Assembly (NCBI RefSeq): GCF_000956505.1
Contig: NZ_JYIX01000027.1
Coordinates: 1 to 64,000, forward strand
Origin: Microbacterium azadirachtae
Lineage (GTDB): Bacteria > Actinomycetota > Actinomycetes > Actinomycetales > Microbacteriaceae
Direction: 5' to 3'
Length of the DNA: 64,000 nt
Made by a program: the position numbers and the translations under genes. Position 1 is the first letter of the stretch. Every line of letters begins with the position of its first letter. Shown here piece after piece: positions 8,685 to 16,181 of this stretch. The notes below the pieces were generated by a model. It worked only from the letters and a program-made list of their open reading frames with translations. It ran no database searches and had not been told where the DNA came from.

Positions 8685-9041
8685 ATGAGCAGCATCGCCC
8701 CCGACATCGCCGTCATCGCACCAGAGGAGATCCGCCTCGGCACCGGCAACGGACGACGCTTCGAAGGCGCCGAGCACGGCGCCGGCGTCTCGTACTTCTA
8801 CGTCGACAACCAGCCGGGACAGGGATCCCTGCTGCACTGGCACCCGTATCCCGAGACCTGGGTCGTGCTGGAGGGCGATGCCGCGTTCACCGTCGGCGAC
8901 CGCACCATCACGGCGACCGCGGGCGACACGATCACCGGCCCCGCCTTCGTGCCGCATCGCTTCGAGAACGTAGGATCCGGCACAATGCGACTGATAGGCA
9001 TTCACGCCTCCGCCGTCATCATCCAGACCGTGGTCGACTGA
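8685..9041 (+). CDS. Small cupin-domain protein
   Basis: 118 aa, a single cupin beta-barrel. Cupin motif 1 is visible as LHWHPYPETWVVLEGDAAFTVG (two His and a Glu as potential metal ligands) and motif 2 as GPAFVPHRFENVG (last His). The start is the ATG after GAGAGGACC. It is first in a three-gene run with DUF4287 and a RibD/DHFR-like reductase, 23-30 bp apart, behind the ArsR operator. Single-cupin proteins of this size act as small dioxygenases, isomerases or ligand-binding proteins; no substrate can be named. Confidence 0.82.
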   Translation: MSSIAPDIAVIAPEEIRLGTGNGRRFEGAEHGAGVSYFYVDNQPGQGSLLHWHPYPETWVVLEGDAAFTVGDRTITATAGDTITGPAFVPHRFENVGSGTMRLIGIHASAVIIQTVVD

Positions 9042-9064
9042 CCGCACCTTCAAGGAGAAGAACG

Positions 9065-9355
9065 ATGTCCTTCCAGGCATACCTCGACGCCGTCGAGACC
9101 AAGACCGGCCTCACCCCCCGCCAGATCGTCGACCTCGCCGCCGCGCAGGGCTTCGGCCCCGACACCAAGGCGACGCCGATCCTCGAGTGGCTGAAGTCCG
9201 AGTACGACCTCGGGCGCGGCCACGGCATGGCGATCGTGCACGTGATCACGAAGGGGCCGACCATCAGCGCGAAGCATGTCGGAACCGATGGCGTGCACCG
9301 CGATGCGAGCGATACGCTCTGGCTCGACGGCAAGGACTCGAACCCGCTCGGCTGA
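9065..9355 (+). CDS. DUF4287 domain protein
   Basis: 96 aa. The pattern SFQAYLDAVETKTGLTPRQ, then a central EWLKSEYDLGRGHGMAIVHVI and a C-terminal DTLWLDGKDSNP resembles the DUF4287 family of small soluble proteins, of unknown function as far as I know. A strong ribosome site, AAGGAGAAG, precedes the ATG. It lies between cupin and reductase genes in a tight operon under a divergent ArsR-type regulator, a context suggesting a stress- or ligand-responsive small-molecule function. No catalytic residues can be pointed out. Confidence 0.8.
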   Translation: MSFQAYLDAVETKTGLTPRQIVDLAAAQGFGPDTKATPILEWLKSEYDLGRGHGMAIVHVITKGPTISAKHVGTDGVHRDASDTLWLDGKDSNPLG

Positions 9356-9385
9356 GCCCGCCCGCTACCAGCAAGGACACCGCAC

Positions 9386-10030
9386 ATGGCCGTTCGCGTC
9401 GACCTCAACATCTCTCTGGACGGATACGCCACCACGACCGACCAGACCCCCGAGAACCCTTTCGGGGAGGACTGGGGCCGTCTCGTGGCCGCGTACACCG
9501 CGACGCGCACCTTCCGCGCGCGCGTCCTGGGCGATCCGTCCGGCGGCACCACCGGTGTCGATGATCGCTACGGCGCCGCATACTTCGAGAACATCGGCGC
9601 GGAGATCATGGGCGCGGGCATGTTCGGGCTGCACAACTTCCCCGACGATGCGGACTGGCGCGGCTGGTGGGGCGAGGAGCCGCCGTTCCACTGCCCGGTG
9701 TTCGTGCTGACGCACAGTGCGGGCCGCGCGCCGATCTCGTTCGACAACGGCACGGAGTTCCGCTTCCTCGACGCGGCCCCGGAGGAGGCGCTCGCGCTCG
9801 CCACTGCGGCGGCGGCCGGCGCCGACGTGCGCATCGGCGGCGGCGTCGACACGGTGCGCTCGTTCCTGGCCGCGGGGCTCGTCGACCGCCTGCACGTCGG
9901 CATCACGCCGATCCTGCTCGGGCGCGGCAAGAACCTGTGGGCGGACCTGCGCGGGCTCGAGAGCGACTACGCGGTCACGAGCGAGGTCGCCGAGAGCGGT
10001 GTCGTGCACCTGACGTTCGCGCGCGACTGA
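9386..10030 (+). CDS. Dihydrofolate reductase family protein (RibD C-terminal-like)
   Basis: 214 aa. It has the RibD/DHFR-like fold signature: an N-terminal strand VDLNISLDGY, PVFVLTHSAGRA, and a glycine-rich nucleotide loop DVRIGGGVDTVRSFLAAGLVD, then LHVGITPILLGRGKNLW. This is typical of the stand-alone dihydrofolate reductase family proteins that bind NADPH but are usually neither true DHFR nor RibD. The start follows AAGGACACCGCAC. It is last in the ArsR-controlled operon and followed by triple GGTCAG-type direct repeats (10075-10115) before the convergent DUF4229 gene. Confidence 0.85.
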   Translation: MAVRVDLNISLDGYATTTDQTPENPFGEDWGRLVAAYTATRTFRARVLGDPSGGTTGVDDRYGAAYFENIGAEIMGAGMFGLHNFPDDADWRGWWGEEPPFHCPVFVLTHSAGRAPISFDNGTEFRFLDAAPEEALALATAAAAGADVRIGGGVDTVRSFLAAGLVDRLHVGITPILLGRGKNLWADLRGLESDYAVTSEVAESGVVHLTFARD

Positions 10031-10110
10031 CGCGACTGAGCAGGCCCACGGGCGCGCTGGACGACAGCGGTTCGGTGGTCAGGGGGCTTGGCGGTCAGGG
10101 GGAGTGGCGG

Positions 10111-10464
10111 TCAGGCCGCGTGACGGGATCCGGCGTCGCCCGAGTCGTTCGCTCCGGTGCCGTTCGCAGCGGGTCCACGCGGGTCCGTTCCGTCGGAATC
10201 GGGAGCCTCGGCGTCCTCGATGTCCTCGTCGGAGGGAGTGGAGGCGACCTTCGACGAGCGCTTGGCGTAGATCGCACGCGACGCGTCGGAGAGAGGGCTG
10301 CGCAGGAACAGCAGCGAGATGCTGATGCCGATGAGCGCGGCGAACAGGGCCGCCAGCCACCAGAACTCCCGGAAGATGGGGAAGAAGAACCACAGGATCC
10401 CCAGCGGCACGAGGAACGCCAGCAGGCGCAGCACCGAGTAGACGAGCAGGGGAGGAAGTTTCAC
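10111..10464 (-). CDS. DUF4229 membrane protein
   Basis: 117 aa with two adjacent transmembrane helices in the first 55 residues (LVYSVLRLLAFLVPLGILWF and WWLAALFAALIGISISLLFL), then a basic stretch SDASRAIYAKRSSK and an acidic, disordered tail. This layout fits DUF4229, a family often found beside menaquinone biosynthesis genes in actinobacteria, and menD indeed lies 480 bp away. Role unknown. The ATG is preceded on its strand by ACGCGTGA without a strong ribosome site; CTAGACTGAA upstream offers a TAGACT -10, so the mRNA may be leaderless. Confidence 0.72.
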   Translation of the reverse strand: MKLPPLLVYSVLRLLAFLVPLGILWFFFPIFREFWWLAALFAALIGISISLLFLRSPLSDASRAIYAKRSSKVASTPSDEDIEDAEAPDSDGTDPRGPAANGTGANDSGDAGSRHAA

Positions 10465-10590
10465 GCGTTCAGTCTAGGAGGGCGCGTTCGGCACGCGCTG
10501 TGAGGTCCCTATGCCGATGCTCGGTCCGCGAGTTCCGCGGTGCTGCCGCAGGGCGGATCCGGGAGCCGCGGGCATGCCTACACTGGAAGG

Positions 10591-10950
10591 GTGGCACGTT
10601 TCCTTGTGATCGGCGGCTTCCTGGCCGCGGTCTTCTGGGTGTTCAGCATCGTCGACTGCATCGTGCAGCCGGCGAGCCGGCACCGCGGCGTGCCCAAGGG
10701 CGTGTGGATCGCGATCGTGGTCGTCTTCCCCGTGATCGGCGGCCTGCTGTGGTTCGCGATCGGGCGCACACGGCGCGGACGCACCGCGGATCAGGAGCGC
10801 TACCTGCCGCTCGACGACGTCGATCCGGCCGGGCGGCCGGCCGACCGGATCAGTGCTGCCGAGCAGGAGCGGCTGATCCAGGAGCTCCAGGAGGAGCTGT
10901 CCCGTTTCGACGACCGCGGCGACACCGACACCCCCGGCCCGCGCCCGTGA
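10591..10950 (+). CDS. PLD nuclease N-terminal-domain membrane protein
   Basis: 119 aa. Two transmembrane helices (FLVIGGFLAAVFWVFSIVD and VWIAIVVVFPVIGGLLWFAI) flank a short basic loop RHRGVPKG; the ending IGRTRRGR is the usual signature of the PLDc_N (cardiolipin synthase N-terminal) domain without the catalytic part. The C-terminal 50 residues are charged and helical. The GTG lies 8 bp after TACACT (10578-10583), so the transcript is probably leaderless. Its TGA overlaps the menD GTG (GTGA), coupling the two. Role unknown. Confidence 0.78.
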   Translation: MARFLVIGGFLAAVFWVFSIVDCIVQPASRHRGVPKGVWIAIVVVFPVIGGLLWFAIGRTRRGRTADQERYLPLDDVDPAGRPADRISAAEQERLIQELQEELSRFDDRGDTDTPGPRP

Positions 10951-12668
10951 CACCGCCGCCCTTCGCGGATCCCGCGCCCGCCGCGGCGGGGACCACAGGG
11001 CGTGAGGCGTCTCCCTCGTCTTCTTTGTCGTCTCCCGCGTCATCTCCCGCGACCGAGGCGGCCGTGCGCCTGCTGACCGGCCTCATCGCGCACGGCGTCC
11101 GCGACATCGTGCTGTCTCCCGGCTCGCGCTCCCAGGCGCTCGCGCTCGCCGCCGTCGCGCTCGCCCGATCCGGATCCGTGCGCGTGCACGTGCGGATCGA
11201 CGAACGGGTCGCCGGCTTCACCGCCCTGGGCCTCGGCCGCGGAACCGGCGTGCCGGCGGCACTCGTGTGCACCTCTGGCACCGCCGCCGCCGGATACCTG
11301 CCCGCCGCGATGGAGGCGTTCCACGCCGGGATGCCGCTGATCCTGCTGACCGCAGACCGGCCTCCCGAGCTGCGCGGCGTCGGGGCGAACCAGGCCACGA
11401 TCCAGCCCGGCATGTACCGGCCCTGGGCGCGTTCGAGCATCGACGCGCCTGTGCCGGGGGAGGTCGAGCCGGCGCACTTCGAAGCGCTCGCGGCCGATGC
11501 CGTGGCCGTGGCCCTCGGCGCGCCGGGCGAGGGGCTCGACGGCGTCGCCGGACCCGTGCACCTGAACCTGCCCACGCGCGAGCCGCTGTCCGGGCCGATG
11601 CCGGATCCGCTCCGCGCCACCCTCGGATCCGCTCCGCAACTCGCACCCGGGGAGCCGCTGCGGATCGCCCGGGATCCGCGCACGCTCGTCGTCGCCGGGG
11701 CGGACGCCGGTCCGGACGCCGAGCGGATCGCCCGCGCCGGCGGCTGGCCGCTCGTCGCCGAGGTCGTGAGCGGATCCCGCTTCGGCGCCCATCTCGTCCC
11801 CGCCTACCGCGAACGGCTGCGCGACCCCGCCCTCGCCGACCGGATCGAGCGCGTGATCGTCTTCGGGCACCCGACGCTCAGTCGCGAGGTCGCGGCCCTG
11901 CTGCGCCGCACGGACCTCGAGGTGATCGCCGTGCGCCGGGGCGGTGAGCGGCTGAACCTCTCCGGCGCCGCGGTCGACGCGCGCGCGATCGACGTCGACG
12001 CGGAGGCGGGCACCGGCGCGGATGCTGAGGCGTGGCTGGCCGCGTGGACCCGGGCCGGGATGCCGGTGGACGGTGCGGGTGCTGGTGCTGGTGCTGGTGC
12101 TGGTGCTGGTGTCGGTGCTGGTGTCGGTGTCGACCGCCCGCTGGACCGCGCCGCGCTGGTGCGGGCGGTGTGGGCGGCGACCGGATCCGAAGACCTTCTG
12201 CTTTTCGGATCCTCGCGGATCGTCCGGGTGGCCGACCAGATCCTCGAGGGCAAGGACCTGCGCGTGCACGCGAATCGCGGGCTCGCCGGCATCGACGGCA
12301 CGATCGCGACGGGCGTCGGCCTCGCCCTCGCGGGCGCCGGGGTCACCCGGGTGCTGCTCGGCGACCTGTCGCTCCTGCACGATGTCGGATCCCTGCTGCT
12401 GCCCGGTGACGAACCGGCTCCGCGGATCCAGGTCGTCGTCGGCAACGACGGGGGAGGGACGATCTTCGACGGGCTCGAGGTCGCCGGCACCGCCGCGACG
12501 GAGGACCTCGACCGCGCCTTCTACACGCCGCAGACCGTCGCGCTGGCACCTCTCGCTGCGGCGTACGGGTGGGCCTATGCGCGGGCGGCGACCCCCGACG
12601 AGCTCGAGCGCGCGCTGTCCGCGGAGGTCGAGGGACCGCAGCTGATCGAGGTGCCGCTGGCGCGCTGA
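10947..12668 (+). CDS. menD: 2-succinyl-5-enolpyruvyl-6-hydroxy-3-cyclohexene-1-carboxylate synthase
   Basis: 573 aa. MenD joins isochorismate and 2-oxoglutarate with thiamine diphosphate and Mg2+ in menaquinone synthesis. Visible are the N-terminal PYR domain (VLSPGSRSQALALAAV, VRIDERVAGFTALGLGRG, VCTSGTAAAGYLPAAMEA), the ADRPPELRGVGANQ segment, and the C-terminal ThDP motif LLGDLSLLHDVGSLL with VVGNDGGGTIFDGLE. An alanine/glycine stretch encoded by a hexanucleotide repeat sits in the interdomain linker near residue 380. The GTG start overlaps the stop of the PLD-N gene; the first 35 residues are low complexity. Other men genes are not in the window. Confidence 0.93.
   Translation: MTPPPFADPAPAAAGTTGREASPSSSLSSPASSPATEAAVRLLTGLIAHGVRDIVLSPGSRSQALALAAVALARSGSVRVHVRIDERVAGFTALGLGRGTGVPAALVCTSGTAAAGYLPAAMEAFHAGMPLILLTADRPPELRGVGANQATIQPGMYRPWARSSIDAPVPGEVEPAHFEALAADAVAVALGAPGEGLDGVAGPVHLNLPTREPLSGPMPDPLRATLGSAPQLAPGEPLRIARDPRTLVVAGADAGPDAERIARAGGWPLVAEVVSGSRFGAHLVPAYRERLRDPALADRIERVIVFGHPTLSREVAALLRRTDLEVIAVRRGGERLNLSGAAVDARAIDVDAEAGTGADAEAWLAAWTRAGMPVDGAGAGAGAGAGAGVGAGVGVDRPLDRAALVRAVWAATGSEDLLLFGSSRIVRVADQILEGKDLRVHANRGLAGIDGTIATGVGLALAGAGVTRVLLGDLSLLHDVGSLLLPGDEPAPRIQVVVGNDGGGTIFDGLEVAGTAATEDLDRAFYTPQTVALAPLAAAYGWAYARAATPDELERALSAEVEGPQLIEVPLAR
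12078..12131 (+). repeat. GGTGCT hexanucleotide repeat inside menD
   Basis: Five near-perfect GGTGCT units followed by GGTGTC/GGTGCT variants encode alternating Ala-Gly and Gly-Val residues. Unit length is a multiple of three, so copy changes keep the frame. It lies in the MenD interdomain linker. Confidence 0.85.
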
Positions 12669-12731
12669 CGCCCGGCGCGCCGAGATCCGCTCCGCTCCGA
12701 TGCGGCCAGGCGGATGCGGCATCATGGGGCC

Positions 12732-13589
12732 ATGAGCCAGCACTCCGCCGGGTGGACCGCCCCCGCTTCGGAAGTCCTCCGCGTCACCTCCGCCGGTCTG
12801 AGCGGAGTCGATCCCGAAGCGACGCCCGGGTACCAGGGGAAGAAGACCGACGGAGCCGAGTCGCTGGCGTCCGGGCTCGCCGCGCTCGGCGACCTGCAGG
12901 AGCGGCTCTTCGCGCGCTCCGCGGTGGGCGAGGCGCAGGCGAGTGTGCTGCTCGTGCTGCAGGCGATGGACTCGGCGGGCAAGGGCGGCATCGTCCGGCA
13001 CGTCGTCGGCGGCGTGGATCCGCAGGGCATCGAGCTCGCCGCGTTCAAGGCGCCGACCGCCGAGGAGCTGCAGCACGACTTCCTCTGGCGCATCGAGAAG
13101 CGCCTGCCCGCGGAGGGCAAGATCGGCGTCTTCGACCGCTCGCACTACGAGGATGTGCTCATCGGGCGGGTGCGCGCGCTCGCGCCGGCCGAGGAGATCG
13201 AGCGCCGCTACCGGGCGATCGTCGACTTCGAGAAGCGCGTGGCGGACTCCGGCACCCGCATCATCAAGGTCATGCTGCACATCTCCCGCGACGAGCAGAA
13301 GCAGCGCCTGATGGAGCGGCTCGAGCGCCCGGAGAAGCACTGGAAGTTCAATCCCGGCGACACGGACGAGCGCCTGCTCTGGGACGACTACATGGTGGCG
13401 TACGACACCGTCTTCGAGCGCACCTCGACCGACGACGCCCCCTGGTACGTGATCCCGGCGAACCGCAAGTGGTACGCCCGTCTCGCGGTGCAGGAGCTGC
13501 TGCTGGCCGCGCTCGAGGACATCGATCCGCAGTGGCCCGTCGCCGACTACGACGTCGCGGCCGAGAAGAAGCGCCTCGCCGCGAGCTGA
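12732..13589 (+). CDS. ppk2: Polyphosphate kinase 2 family protein
   Basis: 285 aa. PPK2 enzymes transfer phosphate between polyphosphate and nucleotides. Motifs: Walker A LQAMDSAGKGGIVRH near residue 80, Walker B VFDRSHYEDVLI near 137, and the lid KQRLMERLERPEKHWKFN near 200, followed by WDDYMVAYDTVFERTST and WYVIPANRKWYARL. The PGYQGKKTDGA start region is typical of this subgroup. ATG 12732 was preferred over an in-frame ATG six codons earlier because CATCAT lies at a -10 position and the mRNA is probably leaderless. Whether it prefers AMP, ADP or GDP cannot be judged. Confidence 0.9.
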   Translation: MSQHSAGWTAPASEVLRVTSAGLSGVDPEATPGYQGKKTDGAESLASGLAALGDLQERLFARSAVGEAQASVLLVLQAMDSAGKGGIVRHVVGGVDPQGIELAAFKAPTAEELQHDFLWRIEKRLPAEGKIGVFDRSHYEDVLIGRVRALAPAEEIERRYRAIVDFEKRVADSGTRIIKVMLHISRDEQKQRLMERLERPEKHWKFNPGDTDERLLWDDYMVAYDTVFERTSTDDAPWYVIPANRKWYARLAVQELLLAALEDIDPQWPVADYDVAAEKKRLAAS

Positions 13590-13613
13590 CCCGGGGATTC
13601 GGTCGGGGGTGAT

Positions 13614-13712
13614 CCCCGTTTTGGGGCGTGCCGTTCCGTTTTGGGGCGCGTCTCGACGTGGATTCCGGGGCTCCCGCGCCCCGAACCGATGAATCACGCC
13701 CCAAAACAGGGG
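13614..13712. repeat. Palindromic repeat R5, copy A
   Basis: Outer arms CCCCGTTTTGGGGCG (13614) and CGCCCCAAAACAGGGG (ends 13712) pair, with an inner TTTTGGGGCGCG/CGCGCCCCGAA pair. It begins 25 bp after the ppk2 stop and could act as terminator. Related copies are at 13755-13848, 54663-54738 and 54780-54856. Confidence 0.85.
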
Positions 13713-13754
13713 TGGAGGGGGAGCCTCGCTCCGGGCCGGTCCCAGACTGATGCT

Positions 13755-13848
13755 TGGTTGGGGCGTGCTCTCTCGTTTTGGGGCGCGTCTCGTCGTGGAT
13801 TCCGGGCGCGACGCGCCCCAAAACGGCAGCCCGCGCCCCAAACCGGGG
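13755..13848. repeat. Palindromic repeat R5, copy B
   Basis: Same architecture as copy A: GGTTGGGGCGTG, then CGTTTTGGGGCGCGTCTCG, closed by GACGCGCCCCAAAACG and CGCGCCCCAAACCGGGG. Copies A and B lie in the 586-bp gap 13590-14175, which holds no gene. The remainder (13849-14098) is repetitive GC-rich sequence with GAGGGGGCGCGGACG direct repeats at about 13964-13997. Confidence 0.82.
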
Positions 13849-14098
13849 ATGGAGCAGCCGCAACCGGCGCGGCTGCGGTCGGGGCAGCCGGGGATCGAGC
13901 AGGCCGGGCCGGGGCGTCGGCGCCCCCTCGTGGCATCGGCGCCCCCTCCTGTGCGCGTCCGTGCGAGGGGGCGCGGACGCTGCGAGGGGGCGCGGACGTG
14001 GGGGTGCCCGTCCACTCGAGGTGCGCATCAATGCGAGCGAGCACAGCGCAGGGCGAGGCCCTGGATCCCTGGAGCCACCGGGACATTCGGGGTATCCG

Positions 14099-14130
14099 GA
14101 GTCATCCTCGGGGGTTCCCCGAGTCATCCT
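14099..14130 (+). promoter_or_regulatory. Direct-repeat operator before the ABC exporter
   Basis: GAGTCATCCT occurs twice (14099-14108 and 14121-14130), spaced 22 bp apart and separated by the palindrome-like CGGGGGTTCCCCG. Two helical turns apart on one face of DNA, this is the layout expected for a dimeric response regulator or similar activator. The ABC start codon is 46 bp downstream. Confidence 0.6.
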
Positions 14131-14175
14131 CCAGAGGGATGCGCGGAGGGCCCGTCGCCGCATAGCGTCGAAGGC

Positions 14176-15120
14176 ATGATCACAGCAGAGGGCCTCAGCA
14201 AGAGATATGGACCCAAGACCGCGGTCGACAACGTGTCGTTCACCGTCCAGCCGGGGTCGGTCACCGGCTTCCTCGGGCCGAACGGTGCCGGCAAGTCGAC
14301 CACGATGCGCATGATCGTGGGCCTGGACCGCCCGAGCGCGGGCCGCGTCACCGTGAACGGCCAGGAGTACCGCCGTCTGCGCGCGCCCCTCACCGAGGTC
14401 GGCGTGCTGCTGGACGCCAAGGCCGTGCACACGGGCCGCTCCGCCCGCAACCACCTGCGCGCGCTCGCCGCCACGCACGGACTCCCGTCGAAGCGCGTCG
14501 ACGAGGTGATCGAGATCACGGGCATCGGATCCGTCTCCCGCAAGCGTGCGGGCGGGTTCTCCCTCGGCATGGGGCAGCGCCTCGGCATCGCCGCAGCTCT
14601 GCTCGGCGACCCGCACACGCTCATCCTGGACGAGCCGGTCAACGGCCTCGACCCCGAGGGCGTGCGCTGGGTGCGCGAGTTCGTGCGGCATGCCGCGTCC
14701 GAGGGACGCACGGTGCTGCTCTCCAGCCACCTCATGAGCGAGATGTCGCAGACCGCCGACCACGTGATCGTGCTGGGCCGCGGCCGAGTGCTCGCGGATG
14801 CGCCGCTGGCGCAGCTCGTGCAGCAGTGGACCACCGCCCAGGTGCGGGTGCGGAGCCCCCGAGCCGCCGAGCTCGGCGACCTGCTCGTCGCGGCCGGCGC
14901 CCTGGTCACCCCCTCGGGTCACGACGTGATCGACGTCACCGGTCCCGAGGCGTGGTGGATCGGCGACCTCGCCGCAGAGCGAGGCATCCCGCTGCACGAG
15001 CTCACCCCCACCAGCGGTTCGCTGGAGGACGCGTACCTCGCCCTCACCGGCGAGGCCGTCGAATACCGCACCCGCGCCGTGTCGGAAGCCGGCGCACCGA
15101 TCCCGGAGGTGGTCGCATGA
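14176..15120 (+). CDS. ABC exporter ATP-binding protein
   Basis: 314 aa. Cytoplasmic ATPase of the ABC-2 (DrrA/CcmA) class. Walker A GPNGAGKST at residues 34-42, an ABC signature written FSLGMGQRL (usual LSxGxxQR), Walker B LILDEPVNGLDPEG and the switch His in LLSSHLMSEM. The C-terminal 90 residues form the accessory domain seen in this class. The ATG is preceded by TCGAAGGC. The stop overlaps the permease start (ATGA). The substrate is not predictable; family members export lipids, antibiotics or peptides. The frame is open far upstream through the R5 repeats, but that part is not coding. Confidence 0.92.
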   Translation: MITAEGLSKRYGPKTAVDNVSFTVQPGSVTGFLGPNGAGKSTTMRMIVGLDRPSAGRVTVNGQEYRRLRAPLTEVGVLLDAKAVHTGRSARNHLRALAATHGLPSKRVDEVIEITGIGSVSRKRAGGFSLGMGQRLGIAAALLGDPHTLILDEPVNGLDPEGVRWVREFVRHAASEGRTVLLSSHLMSEMSQTADHVIVLGRGRVLADAPLAQLVQQWTTAQVRVRSPRAAELGDLLVAAGALVTPSGHDVIDVTGPEAWWIGDLAAERGIPLHELTPTSGSLEDAYLALTGEAVEYRTRAVSEAGAPIPEVVA

Positions 15121-15938
15121 GCGCCGTCGCTCCCGCCGTCCCCGCCGTCTCGGGCCGGTTCCGCCTGAGCTTCCCCCGGAGCCTCCGCAGCGAGTGGATC
15201 AAGCTGAGCACGCTGCGCTCGACCTGGTGGTCGATCGCGATCACCGCCGCGCTCACCATCGGCATCGCCGTGCTGATCGCGTTCGCCTTCACGTCGACGG
15301 GCGCCGTGCGCCAGGGCGTCAACGGCATCATGGCCGTCGTCTCGCCGATCCAGTTCACGGCTCTCCTCGCGGGGATCCTGGGTGCGATCGCGGTCACCGG
15401 CGAGTACTCCACGGGCATGATCCGCTCCACCCTCACCGCGGATCCGCTTCGCGGGCGGGTGCTGGTCGCGAAGGCCGCCGTGCTCGCGGTGTTCCTCTTC
15501 CTCGCCTCCCTGGTGATGTTCGTGATCGCCGCCGTCATCGTCTCGACGATCCTCGGCGCGCACGGTGAGGCGCTCGAGTGGGGCGCGCCCGACAAGGTGC
15601 TCCTGCCGCTGCTGTCGGCCGCCGCGACGATGGCGGTGTGCGCGCTGATCGGCGTCTCGTTCGGCTTCATGCTGCGCTCCGGCGCCGGCGCGATCGCCGC
15701 GACGGTCGGGCTGCTGTTCGTGCTGCCGATCATGTCGAACTTCTTCGCCTTCGCGGGCGAGTCCTGGAAGTGGGTGCTGGACGCGGCGAACTACCTGCCG
15801 CTGTCGGCCGCGCAGAACGCGATCCTGCCCAGCGACACGGCGCCGATGTCCGCGGGCGTGGCGTTCCTCACGCTCGGCGCCTGGGTGGCCGCGGGGCTGC
15901 TCGGATCCTGGGTGGTGCTGCGCTCGCGCGACGCCTGA
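15117..15938 (+). CDS. ABC-2 type permease
   Basis: 273 aa, six hydrophobic segments, partner of the preceding ATPase. The N-terminal FPRSLRSEWIKLSTLRSTWWS is the usual cytoplasmic entry of actinobacterial ABC-2 permeases (SEWxKLxTxRSTWW), followed by TGEYSTGMIRSTLTADPLRGRVLVAKA, the conserved coupling loop. Coupled by a 4-bp overlap to the ATPase gene. A strong terminator follows 24 bp after the stop, so the exporter is a two-gene unit separate from the downstream RND pump. Confidence 0.9.
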   Translation: MSAVAPAVPAVSGRFRLSFPRSLRSEWIKLSTLRSTWWSIAITAALTIGIAVLIAFAFTSTGAVRQGVNGIMAVVSPIQFTALLAGILGAIAVTGEYSTGMIRSTLTADPLRGRVLVAKAAVLAVFLFLASLVMFVIAAVIVSTILGAHGEALEWGAPDKVLLPLLSAAATMAVCALIGVSFGFMLRSGAGAIAATVGLLFVLPIMSNFFAFAGESWKWVLDAANYLPLSAAQNAILPSDTAPMSAGVAFLTLGAWVAAGLLGSWVVLRSRDA

Positions 15939-15962
15939 TCGCCGCGCGTCTCCCTCGCCCCG

Positions 15963-15997
15963 TCGCCCCCTCCGGCCGTCCGTGCCGGAGGGGGCGA
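15963..15997 (+). terminator. Strong hairpin terminator after the ABC-2 permease
   Basis: A perfect 14-bp stem, TCGCCCCCTCCGGC (15963-15976) and GCCGGAGGGGGCGA (15984-15997), with a 7-base loop. No U-tract follows, as usual in very GC-rich actinobacteria. Confidence 0.85.
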
Positions 15998-16181
15998 CGT
16001 CGTCTGCTCGCGCGGCCGACGCACCCGGATGTGGTACTTGAGGACGACCCCGAGATGGGCGGGATCCTCCCCGAAGCGGATGTGCGGACCCGGTCGCGAC
16101 CGGTTTCCTGAAGATACGGCTCGTCGCAGGTGGCGACAGCCGGGGCGCCCTGCGCCCGCTCGTGATCGCCCTGGAGGATCC

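Noticed and set aside
11040-14015. Long minus-strand frame (991 codons) across menD, ppk2 and repeats
   Set aside because: Same cause; composition is Arg/His/Gln-rich, and it runs through palindromic repeats. menD and ppk2 on the plus strand are unmistakable.
13590-14175. A small gene or tRNA in the 586-bp gap
   Set aside because: Open frames here are produced by the R5 repeats and their translations are Arg/Pro-rich without a ribosome site. No cloverleaf or TTCGA-type T-loop was found.
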